A DNA stretch of 64,000 nucleotides from an uncultured Bacillota bacterium (GTDB lineage Bacteria > Bacillota > Clostridia > Christensenellales > QAND01): assembly GCA_905188085.1 (NCBI GenBank), contig CAJJKN010000005.1:1-64000 (forward strand), in the 5' to 3' direction. Positions within the stretch are counted from its first letter, which is position 1. The number at the start of each line of letters is the position of its first letter. This document shows positions 8,068 to 16,528 of the stretch, piece after piece. The notes beneath the pieces are model-generated. The model was not told the origin of the DNA, ran no database searches, and saw nothing but the letters and a program-made list of their open reading frames with translations. A program made the translations under genes and the position numbers.

Positions 8068-8428
8068 GAGGTTTGCACGCTTTTTGTAAATATTGCGTGT
8101 AAATTTTGAAAAACATATTGCAATTTGAGGTCAAGTACGCTATAATACACACATACCACTTCCATATTATCCACGGTGAAATTATTCTTGTTATCAACCA
8201 CGATAACAAAATGATAACAAGGGCATTTTAGCAAAGGATAATACAGATACATCGTAAAATCAAAATAGAGAGACTAACGAAAAGCAAAATTGCATAAACA
8301 GAATTGTTTAGTCCTCGTCGAGTGGGAATGATCCCAGAAAGGCCAAAAAGCCTTGAAAATGCCGGACTTTTGCGCCCGGGAACTGCCCCGTGACAATAAA
8401 ATGACAACATTTTAGATTATCCAAGAAT
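8068..8428. other. Gene-less stretch at probable accessory-region boundary
   Basis: No credible gene is present. GATAACAA occurs at 8202-8209 and 8213-8220, and its inverse TTGTTATC at 8188-8195. A related sequence, GTGACAATAAAATGACAAC, occurs near 8389-8408. Short palindromes lie between 8315 and 8360, such as TGGGAATGATCCCA and GGCCAAAAAGCC. These features would fit recombinase arm sites or regulator operators, but no integrase gene is in view. Confidence 0.4.
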
Positions 8429-8471
8429 AAAGAGCTATCTGATTTCTGTTAGCGAAGTCAGATAGCTCTTT
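8429..8471 (+). terminator. Strong bidirectional terminator
   Basis: A 14-bp perfect stem (8429-8442 with 8458-8471) extends inward by several pairs. On the plus strand it runs into TTTTTATTTTAT. On the minus strand it closes the GIY-YIG gene that ends at 8477. Confidence 0.85.
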
Positions 8472-8476
8472 TTATT

Positions 8477-9319
8477 TTATGATTCTTCTATATCTTTGAT
8501 TGTTTTATGTTCTTCATTTTTCCACTCTGTTCGCCCATTCGCATTTCTACCCATTACTACTGCTGCCGCAAGGGATGGGCTTGTAAAAATATAATCTCGT
8601 GTGAGTTTTAAATCTTCATCTATTATTCCTTTTTCAATTAAAGAACTGCGCAGTTTCATGAGATTATCCGACATGCTTGGTACAGTAGAAGATGCAATAG
8701 CTGAACCTTTCATCACCGCAAACCCATCGGACACGATAAGCCCTTTTGCATCGGCGCCCCTGGCCGCTTTGATGAAAAAGTATGGCTGTTCGTTATCGTG
8801 TTTTACGGCGGTATCCTCAATTGTGTCAAAGACTTTATACCCCAGCGTGTTTACCAGCAGTTTGGCATTGCTGATAAATTCTTCAAGCATTGCTTCATCA
8901 TACTCGGATATGGAAGAACAGGTTGGAACTGTACTATTTATGACAATAGATCTGCCGGCATTTTGGGCCAACAAATAGAACTTATTTTCAAGATATTTAG
9001 CGTGTGCCTTGTTAAGTAAATTATCTTTGCTGATAACTGCGATGCAATCGTTCCAATATTTTGAGTCCTTTAAATGCTGTTTAAGTCTTGAGAACATTCT
9101 TTCGGCTTCACCAATGTAAACAGTATCATTATTCTCCTCATTTTTCCCAAAGAGGAAGTATACTCCTGTATTTTCTGAATCATCTCTTTGCGAAAACTCA
9201 GAGATCTCGTTTCTGGAAATCTTATATACACGCCCATTCCAGTTTGAAAGTTCACACATGATACGTCCGTTGGGATTCCCGTCAAAAATATACATTTGAA
9301 TTGTTTTGCTAAAAGCCAT
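8477..9319 (-). CDS. GIY-YIG nuclease family protein with DUF4357
   Basis: The 280-residue protein has a GIY-YIG domain with GVY at residues 52-54, YIG at 68-70, and the conserved Arg near 75-79 and Glu near 111. A C-terminal DUF4357 segment follows (YIFTSPSLAAAVVMGRNANGRTEW). GIY-YIG enzymes cleave DNA with one metal ion. DUF4357 members are common next to restriction and mobile genes, but their substrate is unknown. The start ATG has an AAGGAAGGT site. Base composition is AT-rich like the restriction operon, so it probably belongs to the same accessory block, although a separate gene-less stretch lies between them. Confidence 0.88.
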   Translation of the reverse strand: MAFSKTIQMYIFDGNPNGRIMCELSNWNGRVYKISRNEISEFSQRDDSENTGVYFLFGKNEENNDTVYIGEAERMFSRLKQHLKDSKYWNDCIAVISKDNLLNKAHAKYLENKFYLLAQNAGRSIVINSTVPTCSSISEYDEAMLEEFISNAKLLVNTLGYKVFDTIEDTAVKHDNEQPYFFIKAARGADAKGLIVSDGFAVMKGSAIASSTVPSMSDNLMKLRSSLIEKGIIDEDLKLTRDYIFTSPSLAAAVVMGRNANGRTEWKNEEHKTIKDIEES

Positions 9320-9499
9320 ACGTTGTTACCTTCCTTGCCTATGTTCAGGGGGGCACTCTTTTGTTCTATGCAAATAGTATAACATATATATTAGTGTCAT
9401 TCTGGAAGATAAATTTGACAGCATTTGACGATATACAGATAGATTCTCGCAAAATTCTCGATATAATGATAAAGATAAAGCCCCAAAGGAGATGCGCGC

Positions 9500-10144
9500 G
9501 TGTATTTTGAATACGGTGAAACCGAGCTTACCTATCTGCGGCAAAAGGATAAGCGACTTTGCCAAGTGATTAACTGCATAGGGCCCATCCGCCGCGCTGT
9601 GGATACGGACCTTTTCTCGGCTGTTGTGCATCATATCATCGGGCAGCAGATTTCAACCAAGGCGCAGGCGACCATCTGGCAGCGGATGCAGGATGCGCTT
9701 GGCGATGTGAATGCTGAAACCATCCTTTCGGCAGGCGTTCCCCGGCTGCAATCGCTGGGCATAACGTTCCGCAAGGCGGAATACATTACGGACTTTGCCG
9801 AAAAAATACATACCAGCGCGTTTGATTTGGAGGCCGTAAAACATATGAACGACGAAAATGCCATCCGGGCCTTGAGCAGTTTGAAAGGAATCGGCGTTTG
9901 GACGGCGGAAATGATCTTGCTTTTTTGTATGCAGCGCCCCAACATTTTCAGCTATGATGACCTTGCCATTCAGCGCGGGCTGCGTATGGTCTACCATCAT
10001 CGCAGCATAGACCGCAAGCTATTTGAAAAATATCGCCGCCGGTTTACCCCCTTTTGCAGCGTGGCCAGTTTGTATTTGTGGGCGGTATCAGGCGGGGCAA
10101 TTCCGGAAATGAAGGATTACAAGCCCAAAAGCAAAGCAAAATAA
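9500..10144 (+). CDS. AlkA-like DNA-3-methyladenine glycosylase (HhH-GPD)
   Basis: The 214-residue protein is an HhH-GPD base-excision glycosylase. The helix-hairpin-helix reads LSSLKGIGVWTAEMILLF at about residues 115-132, and the catalytic Asp lies in YDDLAIQRGL shortly after. It lacks the N-terminal AlkA domain, as in the short DNA-3-methyladenine glycosylase 2 family. It should remove 3-methyladenine and related alkylated bases. The start is GTG at 9500, 8 bp after AAAGGAG. It sits upstream of ogt, a second alkylation-repair gene, although a 250-bp gap separates them. A TATAAT at 9462-9467 could be its -10 element. Confidence 0.9.
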   Translation: MYFEYGETELTYLRQKDKRLCQVINCIGPIRRAVDTDLFSAVVHHIIGQQISTKAQATIWQRMQDALGDVNAETILSAGVPRLQSLGITFRKAEYITDFAEKIHTSAFDLEAVKHMNDENAIRALSSLKGIGVWTAEMILLFCMQRPNIFSYDDLAIQRGLRMVYHHRSIDRKLFEKYRRRFTPFCSVASLYLWAVSGGAIPEMKDYKPKSKAK

Positions 10145-10397
10145 ATGTCCATTTTCGCTATATGGCCTAACGCACCTCACGGCGGACAAAGTAGCTTGGT
10201 TCAGAATGCAAGCACTCCCTGCCCTGCGGCTTTGAGCGGGCGGTAAATCCGGCGCCGTGCCATAAGATAGAGCCAAAGCGAGGGTGGAAACACTTGTTTG
10301 AACGCTATAAAATCACCACCTGCTAAAAATTCTTTTTTATACAAAGGCCGGTCGCAGCAACCTTGCTGCATGCTATTCTATTTTGAGGTATGAAAAA

Positions 10398-10931
10398 ATG
10401 ACTTATACGCAACATTGCAATTCCCCGCTGGGCGTCATTTTGCTGGCAGCAGACGAAACCGGGCTGACCGGCCTGTGGCTTGACGGCGCAAAATACTTTG
10501 CTGACAATCTCCCGGAAGCGCATACAGAACAAGAAACGCCCATCCTCCTGGAGGCCAAACGCTGGCTGGATCTTTATTTTGCCGGCAACAAACCGGATTT
10601 TATGCCGCCGCTGCACCCCATCGGCTCTGCATTCCGGCAAGCTGTATGGAACATTCTTTTGCAGATTCCCTATGGGCAAACCATGACCTATGGCGAAATT
10701 GCACGGCAGCTTGCAAAAAAACGAGGAGTATCCCGCATGTCCGCACAGGCGGTAGGCGGCGCTGTTGGGCATAATAAAATTTCCATCCTCATTCCCTGCC
10801 ACCGGGTCGTCGGCACTAACGGCAGTTTGACCGGCTATGCCGGCGGGCTTGATAAAAAAATAAAGCTGTTGGAATTGGAACAGGCCGATATGAGCAGGTT
10901 TTTCATTCCGAAAAAAGGCACGGCGCTTTGA
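10398..10931 (+). CDS. ogt: Methylated-DNA-protein-cysteine methyltransferase
   Basis: The 177-residue protein carries the active site IPCHRV, with the acceptor Cys at residue 134, the DNA-binding RMSAQAVGGAVGHNK helix and a YGQTMTYGEIA wing. It removes methyl groups from O6-methylguanine by irreversible transfer to its own cysteine. An upstream in-frame TTG exists at 10383, but the ATG at 10398 has a GAGG site 9 bp upstream and gives the usual family N-terminus, so I chose it. Together with the glycosylase before it, this forms a small alkylation-repair neighbourhood. Confidence 0.93.
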   Translation: MTYTQHCNSPLGVILLAADETGLTGLWLDGAKYFADNLPEAHTEQETPILLEAKRWLDLYFAGNKPDFMPPLHPIGSAFRQAVWNILLQIPYGQTMTYGEIARQLAKKRGVSRMSAQAVGGAVGHNKISILIPCHRVVGTNGSLTGYAGGLDKKIKLLELEQADMSRFFIPKKGTAL

Positions 10932-11180
10932 AACAGGAGGGATGATTCTGGAGATTTTCGCAAATCCCGACGATGGCAAAAGGAGTGTAACCGGAAGGCC
11001 CAACAGCCAAGGCAAGCGCTTTGGCGATTCTTGCCGCTGCGCACCATGCCCCTGCCCGTCATGCCGGGAAAAGCACAGCGATTTTTGCAGGGCATATGAT
11101 AACGGCACACGAATCCTGTTGGTGCCGAATGCGCGGTATAAGCGCAGCAGCATGCTATGTGGCGCGAAAGACGCAAACCG

Positions 11181-11963
11181 TCATTCTTCCCAATAGGCAT
11201 ACATCTCCAACGAATCAGCCGCTTTCACGTCTTCATAATTTAGCAACAGATAATCGGAAAATCTATTATGCTTTAAGTCTTCCTCGTCCAAATAGGTATC
11301 ATCCATATAAAGCAGGTTTTCTTCGGCATCATATGCATTGACCTTAATTGTAATTCCGCCGTCTTTATATTGCCACCGTGTACCGGATGTATTTTTGATT
11401 TCAAAGTTTATATACAGCATGGTATAAGAGGAAGTCAATTTGCATTTGAAATCCAAATGCCTCTCTTTCCAAAAAGCTGTATCCACTTTAAAATTTTGTT
11501 TGAGTCTTTCACATAAAGCTTTTGTCTTTACTTCCTCATCCAAAAGATCGTCATCATTTTCATTCTCATCGGAATCGGTTACTATCGTTTCGTCATACTC
11601 TTGGGAGAAGACATTTATATCCTCTTCATCGGCATTGATCGAGGGAAAAAATGTACTGCCGCTTGTCTTTCTTTTTACGGCAAAGAAAATTGCAGAGAGA
11701 ACACCATACATACCAAGCAAAAGGAAAGACGCAGGGCCGGTATGTATCGTTTCGTCAAACACGTCAACAGCAAATAACACGGTGGAAGCCGCCCCCATAA
11801 CAATGGTAAGAACTTTCCACCACTTTGGAATCTCTGTATATTTTGAAAAACGGAAATATAAAATAACCGCGCCAATCAAAGGCAATGCTAAAAACACTGT
11901 CCCAAAGGCAGCCAACGCGCCCATAACTATGAAAATGCCAATCACAGTGCTCAAACATCCCAT
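11181..11963 (-). CDS. Membrane protein with soluble C-terminal domain, unknown function
   Basis: From the chosen ATG at 11963 (AAAGGGA site about 9 bp upstream) the product is 260 residues. The frame stays open to a TTG at 12116 without a ribosome binding site. It has about four membrane segments in the first 100 residues, beginning CLSTVIGIFIVMGALAAFG. A very acidic linker follows (DSDENENDDDLLDEE). The C-terminal domain is beta-rich (YTMLYINFEIKNTSGTRWQYKDGGITIKV) and resembles small Ig-like domains that follow membrane anchors. I do not recognise a family. The gene is AT-rich compared with its neighbours. Confidence 0.7.
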   Translation of the reverse strand: MGCLSTVIGIFIVMGALAAFGTVFLALPLIGAVILYFRFSKYTEIPKWWKVLTIVMGAASTVLFAVDVFDETIHTGPASFLLLGMYGVLSAIFFAVKRKTSGSTFFPSINADEEDINVFSQEYDETIVTDSDENENDDDLLDEEVKTKALCERLKQNFKVDTAFWKERHLDFKCKLTSSYTMLYINFEIKNTSGTRWQYKDGGITIKVNAYDAEENLLYMDDTYLDEEDLKHNRFSDYLLLNYEDVKAADSLEMYAYWEE

Positions 11964-12237
11964 CGTATCTATCCCTTTCGAATTGTCTTTAAAAACTCCA
12001 AGCAAGCCACAGACTTTATCTGCTTTTGTATATTTTCTTTCCTGTTTCTTTTGCCGGATTTTATCCGAATAAACTGATATTAACTTCAATGCTAACTTTA
12101 ATATTATAAATTTCAATTTAATTATATAGCTTTTTATGTTTTATGCAAAATATAAATAATACGATTGTATAAAATAATCATGCAGAATGAAGATGAACTT
12201 CTGAAAACACGTCATCCGTCTGTTAAAAACCTAAACA

Positions 12238-12273
12238 AAAAAGCTGTCAAGCTTTTTACTTTGACAGCTTTTT
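12238..12273 (-). terminator. Bidirectional terminator
   Basis: A 13-bp stem (12238-12250 with 12261-12273) is flanked by A-runs and T-runs on opposite sides. It lies after the methyltransferase gene that ends at 12319 on the minus strand. Confidence 0.85.
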
Positions 12274-12318
12274 ATAATCGTTGCCAGCCATGCCGCCTAT
12301 CTATTTTTGCGGTTTATC

Positions 12319-13035
12319 TTATCGTTTTCTAAGCACAATGGAGATAAAATTCAGATACTTTCCGCCGCCTGCTTCCATGGATTTTCTGTCGCCCACGGCG
12401 TATTCGTTATCCTGGGCCAACCAATCTGCCCACACTTCCTCGTTGCTTTTCATTTGCTTTACCTCTATCACCTCTGCGCCTTTGCACCGGCCGACGATGC
12501 GCGTCCAATACGAAACATCGTGCATATAATCCAGCTGTTCCGGCGTCCAGGAGAGCAAAAGCTCTTTTGGCAAATTGTCATGGCAATCCTTTTTCATGCC
12601 CGGAATGGCAATGTAAAGATAGCCGCCCGGCTTTACAAAGGGCAGCAGCTTTTCATCGAGATACCGCTCATCCCGCCCGAAATAGTTGTAGGAATCCGTG
12701 CTGATAACGGCATCAAAAAACGCCTTTTCAAACGGCAAATCCATCGCATCTGCCTTCACGGGAATCAGCTGATTGCGGTCCACCCCCATGCTGTCAAAAA
12801 AGATACGGTTTTCCTCCGGGTCGCTCCAAAGGTCTGCTGCGTATACGGTAAAGCCATATTCCTTGGCCAAAAAAACGCTGGTCAGCCCCTGGCCGCTGCC
12901 CAAATCGCAAACAACTGCGTTTTTCGGAATTTTGTGGCCCATTAGCAGTTCTTCTTCCAGTTTTACAGGGTTTGGCCCCATGATCTTTTTCTGTAATTCC
13001 GGTGTATTGTATTTTTCACTTTTTACATAGTTCAT
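12319..13035 (-). CDS. SAM-dependent class I methyltransferase
   Basis: The 238-residue protein has a Rossmann-type SAM-binding site: motif I VVCDLGSGQGLTSVFLA, an acidic loop after strand 2 (YAADLWSD), and AVISTDSYNYFG at motif IV. It resembles the small-molecule methyltransferases often annotated as cyclopropane or ubiquinone-like, but the substrate cannot be read from the sequence. I start at ATG 13035, after an AAGAAGGT site; a longer frame runs back to 13176 inside the tetR gene. It overlaps the tetR stop by 20 bp and is the second gene of that operon, so it is probably induced by the TetR ligand. Confidence 0.85.
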   Translation of the reverse strand: MNYVKSEKYNTPELQKKIMGPNPVKLEEELLMGHKIPKNAVVCDLGSGQGLTSVFLAKEYGFTVYAADLWSDPEENRIFFDSMGVDRNQLIPVKADAMDLPFEKAFFDAVISTDSYNYFGRDERYLDEKLLPFVKPGGYLYIAIPGMKKDCHDNLPKELLLSWTPEQLDYMHDVSYWTRIVGRCKGAEVIEVKQMKSNEEVWADWLAQDNEYAVGDRKSMEAGGGKYLNFISIVLRKR

Positions 13036-13657
13036 TTTTATACCTTCTTTCGCGGATGGGAGTTTCTTTTTCCCATTCCGCCTCTGCCCGCTGCAAACAA
13101 CCTTCCAGCAGGGCAAACACCGCCGCTTTATCCGCCGCGCCGTCATATACGCTGTATAGCAAAAACATCGGGGCATACAGTGCCGCGGCCCTTTCCTTCG
13201 GCTGCGGCACCTCCCAGGCCGCCAACAGATCCGCCGTATATCCCAGCGGGCCCGCCGCCAGATATTGCTGATACAATTGCGCCATTTCCCGGCTGCGGTA
13301 TTGTTCCAATGTCAGCATCCTCCGAAAGGCCGAAGCAAAGGGATCCTCCGTCCAATAGCGAAACTGGCCCCTACAAAAATCCGTCAGCTGCCTGAACGAC
13401 GCTTTACGATATGCCTGCTGCATTTCTGCCAACGTGCCCTCCGGGAGCCGGTATTGCCCGGCACGCTCCGCATCTTCCTGTTCCATGCGGGCCAGAATGC
13501 TGTCAAAAATATCCCGTTTGCCGGCATAATGGCGATACAACGCGCCCTTTGTAATGCCCAATGCCCCGGCAATTTCGCTGACGGATACCGCCTCGTAGCC
13601 ATCTCTGGCAAACAGGCCAAGGGCAACCTGCAAAATATTTTCTTTGGTATCTTTCAT
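13016..13657 (-). CDS. TetR family transcriptional regulator
   Basis: The 213-residue protein has a standard N-terminal TetR helix-turn-helix (ENILQVALGLFARDGYEAVSVSEIAGALGITKG split over residues 5-37, then ALYRHYAGKRDIFD) and a helical ligand-binding domain. The chosen ATG at 13657 follows GGAGG. TetR proteins dissociate from DNA when bound to a small ligand. Its own promoter carries two perfect 16-bp palindromes, so it almost certainly autoregulates. The only other gene in the operon is the downstream methyltransferase. Confidence 0.93.
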   Translation of the reverse strand: MKDTKENILQVALGLFARDGYEAVSVSEIAGALGITKGALYRHYAGKRDIFDSILARMEQEDAERAGQYRLPEGTLAEMQQAYRKASFRQLTDFCRGQFRYWTEDPFASAFRRMLTLEQYRSREMAQLYQQYLAAGPLGYTADLLAAWEVPQPKERAAALYAPMFLLYSVYDGAADKAAVFALLEGCLQRAEAEWEKETPIRERRYKNELCKK

Positions 13658-13670
13658 ACATCCTCCATAA

Positions 13671-13719
13671 GTAAACGATCGTTTACGCATAGTATAGTGA
13701 ACGATCGTTCACTTGTCAA
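13671..13719 (-). promoter_or_regulatory. TetR promoter with two built-in operators
   Basis: On the minus strand the -35 is TTGACA (13714-13719) and the -10 is TATACT (13691-13696), 17 bp apart. A perfect 16-bp palindrome GTGAACGATCGTTCAC (13697-13712) fills almost the entire spacer. A second palindrome, GTAAACGATCGTTTAC (13671-13686), covers the transcription start region. The centres are 26 bp apart. This is a textbook repression arrangement. Confidence 0.93.
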
Positions 13720-13803
13720 GCTGCGATAAAAAAACGCACAGCCAAAACCTGCTGTGCTTTGTAAAGCGGTCCGTTTGGCCGGGCGTTTCCCTTTGCTTTA
13801 TAC

Positions 13804-13842
13804 AAAAAACACACGGCACAGCGCAGGGCCGTTCCGTGTGTT
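13804..13842 (-). terminator. Terminator after the AraC-type gene
   Basis: ACACACGG (13809-13816) pairs with CCGTGTGT (13834-13841). On the minus strand the stem is followed by TTTTTTGTA. A smaller hairpin, GCACAGC/GCTGTGC, lies at 13736-13757. Confidence 0.7.
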
Positions 13843-13851
13843 CTGTGTGTT

Positions 13852-14739
13852 TTATCTTTGTTTTACCGCGCGCATTTCAATATATCCGCGGTTGCCGCGC
13901 GGCTCCAGCTGGATACGCGGGTTTTCATCATCCCAGCGGTATCCGATGGCGGAGGGATCGTATCGATCCATGGCCTGTTGTAAAGACAAGATGGCCCGGG
14001 AATACTCCTCCTCGGCAAAGGGCTCTCCCTGAAACATCAAATAGGAAGCGGCCGGCAGCGTGATGGTGTCAAACCCTTCCGGCACCGGGCCGGTATACGA
14101 CAGCGGCACCTCCACGCCCTGCACATAGGCAGAGGTGTTCGGCTTTTTGTATTGCTCCGGCAGCCACAGGCACACCGGTTCTCCGCAAAGGGAATCCATA
14201 CTCAGCAGCATACCCCATATTTCGCAGCCCACTTCCTCGCAATAGGCAAAGTAGCTCTCTGCTTTCACGCCGCGTTTACACACCACCTTGCGGGCAGGTT
14301 TTTGTATGATCTGCAAAAAAATGTGATGGGTGTTTTCCATTGAAACATGATCCTTTCTAAGCGCTCTGAATTTTGCACCGTAAGGAACAAACAACGCAAT
14401 CGGAACGGGATTGGCGGCATAGGCGCTGGGGCACAGGCCAAATTCCTTGGTAAAAGCGCGGGTAAAGCCGTCCACCGTGCCAAAGCCCAGGTCAAACGCT
14501 GCATCGATGACGCGGCCGCTCTCATTTTTCAATTGCAGCGCCGCCTCCGCCAGCCGAAGCCGCCGGATATAGCGGGCCGGGGTCAGCCCGGTATGGGCTT
14601 GAAACAGGCGATAGCAATACCACGGGGAAAACTGCGCCTGCTGCGCCAATTCGGCAAGCCCGATCTTTTCCGTCAAATGCGCCCGGATATAGTCCTGCAT
14701 TTTTTGCACGGCCAAAATCTGTTCCTTCACATTGTTCAC
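13852..14739 (-). CDS. AraC family regulator with GyrI-like effector domain
   Basis: The 295-residue protein has a double helix-turn-helix AraC DNA-binding domain at the N-terminus (about residues 8-108, including GLAELAQQAQFSPWYCYRLF and FDLGFGTVDGFTRAFTKEFG). A C-terminal GyrI-like effector domain follows from about residue 135. This is the Rob/SoxS-like layout with the DNA-binding domain first. Such proteins activate efflux or modifying genes on binding a ligand. The frame starts with GTG at 14739, with AAGGGAAGTG very close; a second GTG at 14730 has better spacing. The target genes are unknown, and the neighbouring oxidoreductase is one candidate. Confidence 0.88.
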   Translation of the reverse strand: MNNVKEQILAVQKMQDYIRAHLTEKIGLAELAQQAQFSPWYCYRLFQAHTGLTPARYIRRLRLAEAALQLKNESGRVIDAAFDLGFGTVDGFTRAFTKEFGLCPSAYAANPVPIALFVPYGAKFRALRKDHVSMENTHHIFLQIIQKPARKVVCKRGVKAESYFAYCEEVGCEIWGMLLSMDSLCGEPVCLWLPEQYKKPNTSAYVQGVEVPLSYTGPVPEGFDTITLPAASYLMFQGEPFAEEEYSRAILSLQQAMDRYDPSAIGYRWDDENPRIQLEPRGNRGYIEMRAVKQR

Positions 14740-14853
14740 TTCCCTTCGTTTGCAAATTCATTGTAGCGTTTTCAAAGTAAACGTTCTCGATGTTTTTTGC
14801 CAACCGGAAAACTGCCCGATGTTTTCAAAGCGCGCCTTTTCAGGCCGCGCCGG

Positions 14854-15816
14854 TTATTTTAACAGCGGCTCTTTCAAAAGCGCGCGGCCAATGCCGATCA
14901 AATCGGCAGCACCCTGTTCCAAGAGCGTCTCCGCCTCGGCCCGTGTTTTGATTCCGCCTGTCAGCAGCACAGGCACATTTACCTGCTGTTTGATCTGCCG
15001 CGTCATCTGCCCAAACCAGCCCGGCTCCGAAACCCCCTCCAGAATATACCGGCACATGCCGCCGGAAAGGTCCAAAAGATCTACCCCGGCCTTTTGCAGC
15101 AACAGCGATGCTTCTACGCTGTCTTCAATCGTGCTGCCGCCGGGGGTATAATCACAGCCGCCCAGGCGCACGGCAATGGGGAAATTCTCCCCTACCTTTT
15201 CCCTTACCTTTTGTATGGTTTCCAGGTGCATCCGCAGCCTGTTTTCCATCGTCTGGCAGCCGTATTCGTCCGTACGATGGTTGGTCAGCGGCGAATAAAA
15301 TTGGTTGAGCAAATAGCTGTGCGCGGAATGAATCTCTACGCCGTCATACCCGGCCAGTTGCGCGCGGCGGGCCGCCTGCGCAAACAGCTCTTCGATTTGC
15401 AAAATCTCATCCTTTGTAAGCGCACGGGCCGGTTCCTGCTTCAAAATGCCCGCCGAGGCCGAGACAGGCTCCGTGCCGGTGATGTCCCGGCTTGTATAGC
15501 CGCCGGCATGGTTGATCTGCGCAAACACCTTTATCCCTTCTGCCGCCGCATGGATGGCCTTTGTGATGGTGGAAAGGCCTTCAATCGCCTCATCCTCGGC
15601 AATGGAAACCTGCCCGCGGCTGGCCTTGCCGCGCATTTCAATATAGCTGTGTTCCGTGATGATCAGCCCGATCTCCGGGTTTTTCGCCCGCGCGGCATAA
15701 TAGGCCCCCATGCCGGGCGTAATCAGGCCCCCGTCCGCCTGCTCGGTGGCCATCGGCGGCATGACGATTCTGCCCCGCAGCTGCAAATTGCCCACCTGTA
15801 TGGTTTGCTCTATCAT
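14854..15816 (-). CDS. Old Yellow Enzyme-type NADH:flavin oxidoreductase
   Basis: The 320-residue protein is an FMN-dependent TIM barrel. The family motif HSAHSYLLNQFYSPLTNHR is at about residues 163-181, followed by DEYGCQTMENR, and the phosphate-binding TGGIKTRAEAETLLEQG is near the C-terminus. It has only the barrel domain, without the FeS and FAD domains of enoate reductases. It should reduce activated C=C bonds or similar electrophiles with NAD(P)H. It is transcribed alone towards the AraC gene. The enzyme class is clear and the substrate is not. Confidence 0.9.
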   Translation of the reverse strand: MIEQTIQVGNLQLRGRIVMPPMATEQADGGLITPGMGAYYAARAKNPEIGLIITEHSYIEMRGKASRGQVSIAEDEAIEGLSTITKAIHAAAEGIKVFAQINHAGGYTSRDITGTEPVSASAGILKQEPARALTKDEILQIEELFAQAARRAQLAGYDGVEIHSAHSYLLNQFYSPLTNHRTDEYGCQTMENRLRMHLETIQKVREKVGENFPIAVRLGGCDYTPGGSTIEDSVEASLLLQKAGVDLLDLSGGMCRYILEGVSEPGWFGQMTRQIKQQVNVPVLLTGGIKTRAEAETLLEQGAADLIGIGRALLKEPLLK

Positions 15817-15995
15817 GTGTTTTGCTCCTTCCCGTTTTGCTTTTTAAGAAAGATTTTCTAAAAAACGTCTGTTCGTTTTTCTTATCTTCACTATACCATA
15901 ATCAAATAAAATAGACGGTCGCCAATCAAAAGTTTTTTAGAATTTCCTGTTTTTTCGGTATACTTTTTTTGAAGAGGAAAAAGGGGGCTGTCTAT

Positions 15996-16289
15996 ATGAA
16001 TGAACAAAAACAGGATTTTTTCCGTTGGCTGGATGGTGTATGCGCGGCCGGTTTGCCGGAAACGATACAGGCTGTAAACTTCAATTTATATGAAGATGAA
16101 CACGATGCCTGGTCCGTTGAGATGATCGGCGCGCCAAGTTTTGAAGAAGACGATGATTGGGCGTGCGAAGAGGTGTTTTCCACCAGAGAAACGCCGTTTG
16201 TTTTCTGTGAGCAGGCCGGCTGGGAAGAAATTCAAGCGCGCTTTGCCGATTATATTTTGCAATATTTACAAAGCGGGCGGCAGGCGTAA
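15996..16289 (+). CDS. Small acidic protein of unknown function
   Basis: From ATG 15996, preceded by AAAGGGGG, the product is 97 residues, strongly acidic and soluble (SFEEDDDWACEEVFSTRETPFVFCE). There is no membrane segment or signal peptide. A plausible promoter, TTTAGA-17 bp-TATACT (15936-15964), lies upstream. It resembles small uncharacterised Firmicutes proteins of about 100 residues, but I cannot name a family. Coding is supported by the ribosome binding site, start and composition. Confidence 0.75.
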   Translation: MNEQKQDFFRWLDGVCAAGLPETIQAVNFNLYEDEHDAWSVEMIGAPSFEEDDDWACEEVFSTRETPFVFCEQAGWEEIQARFADYILQYLQSGRQA

Positions 16290-16463
16290 ACACTTTTGCG
16301 GTATCAGGCCGTATCGCTCGGCTTTGTGGATGGAGATTTGCAGTTGCTTTATAAAAAATAGCGTCGCGTGCCGTATGATTTCCCCTTGCAAGGGCGTATG
16401 CTTCATGATACACTTGGCAAAGGGAATGAGGTTCTCCCTTAGCAATATGCTAAAACCGCTGAT

Positions 16464-16508
16464 AAAAGCTGATGACTTCTGCATTTTACGCAGAAAGCAT
16501 CGGCTTTT
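16464..16508 (+). terminator. Long hairpin before the antiporter gene
   Basis: AAAAGC-TGATG-AC-TTCTGC pairs across a 7-base loop with GCAGAA-AG-CATCG-GCTTTT. It ends 8 bp before the antiporter ribosome binding site. It may be the terminator of the upstream small gene or an attenuator for the antiporter. The T-run is mostly part of the stem. Confidence 0.5.
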
Positions 16509-16528
16509 CTGCATATCGGAGGATTTTT

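Noticed and set aside
8300..8360. Possible tRNA 3' end as an integration site (TGGGAATGATCCCA)
   Set aside because: The palindrome lacks the TTCGA loop of a tRNA T-arm, and no cloverleaf could be folded around it.
10835..11200. Minus-strand frames across 10,323-11,200
   Set aside because: They are mostly antisense to ogt or lie in the short gap after it, with Cys/Arg-rich unlikely proteins.
13016..13176. Extended N-terminus of the methyltransferase inside tetR
   Set aside because: The in-frame upstream start at 13176 has no ribosome binding site. ATG 13035 has one and gives a normal family N-terminus.
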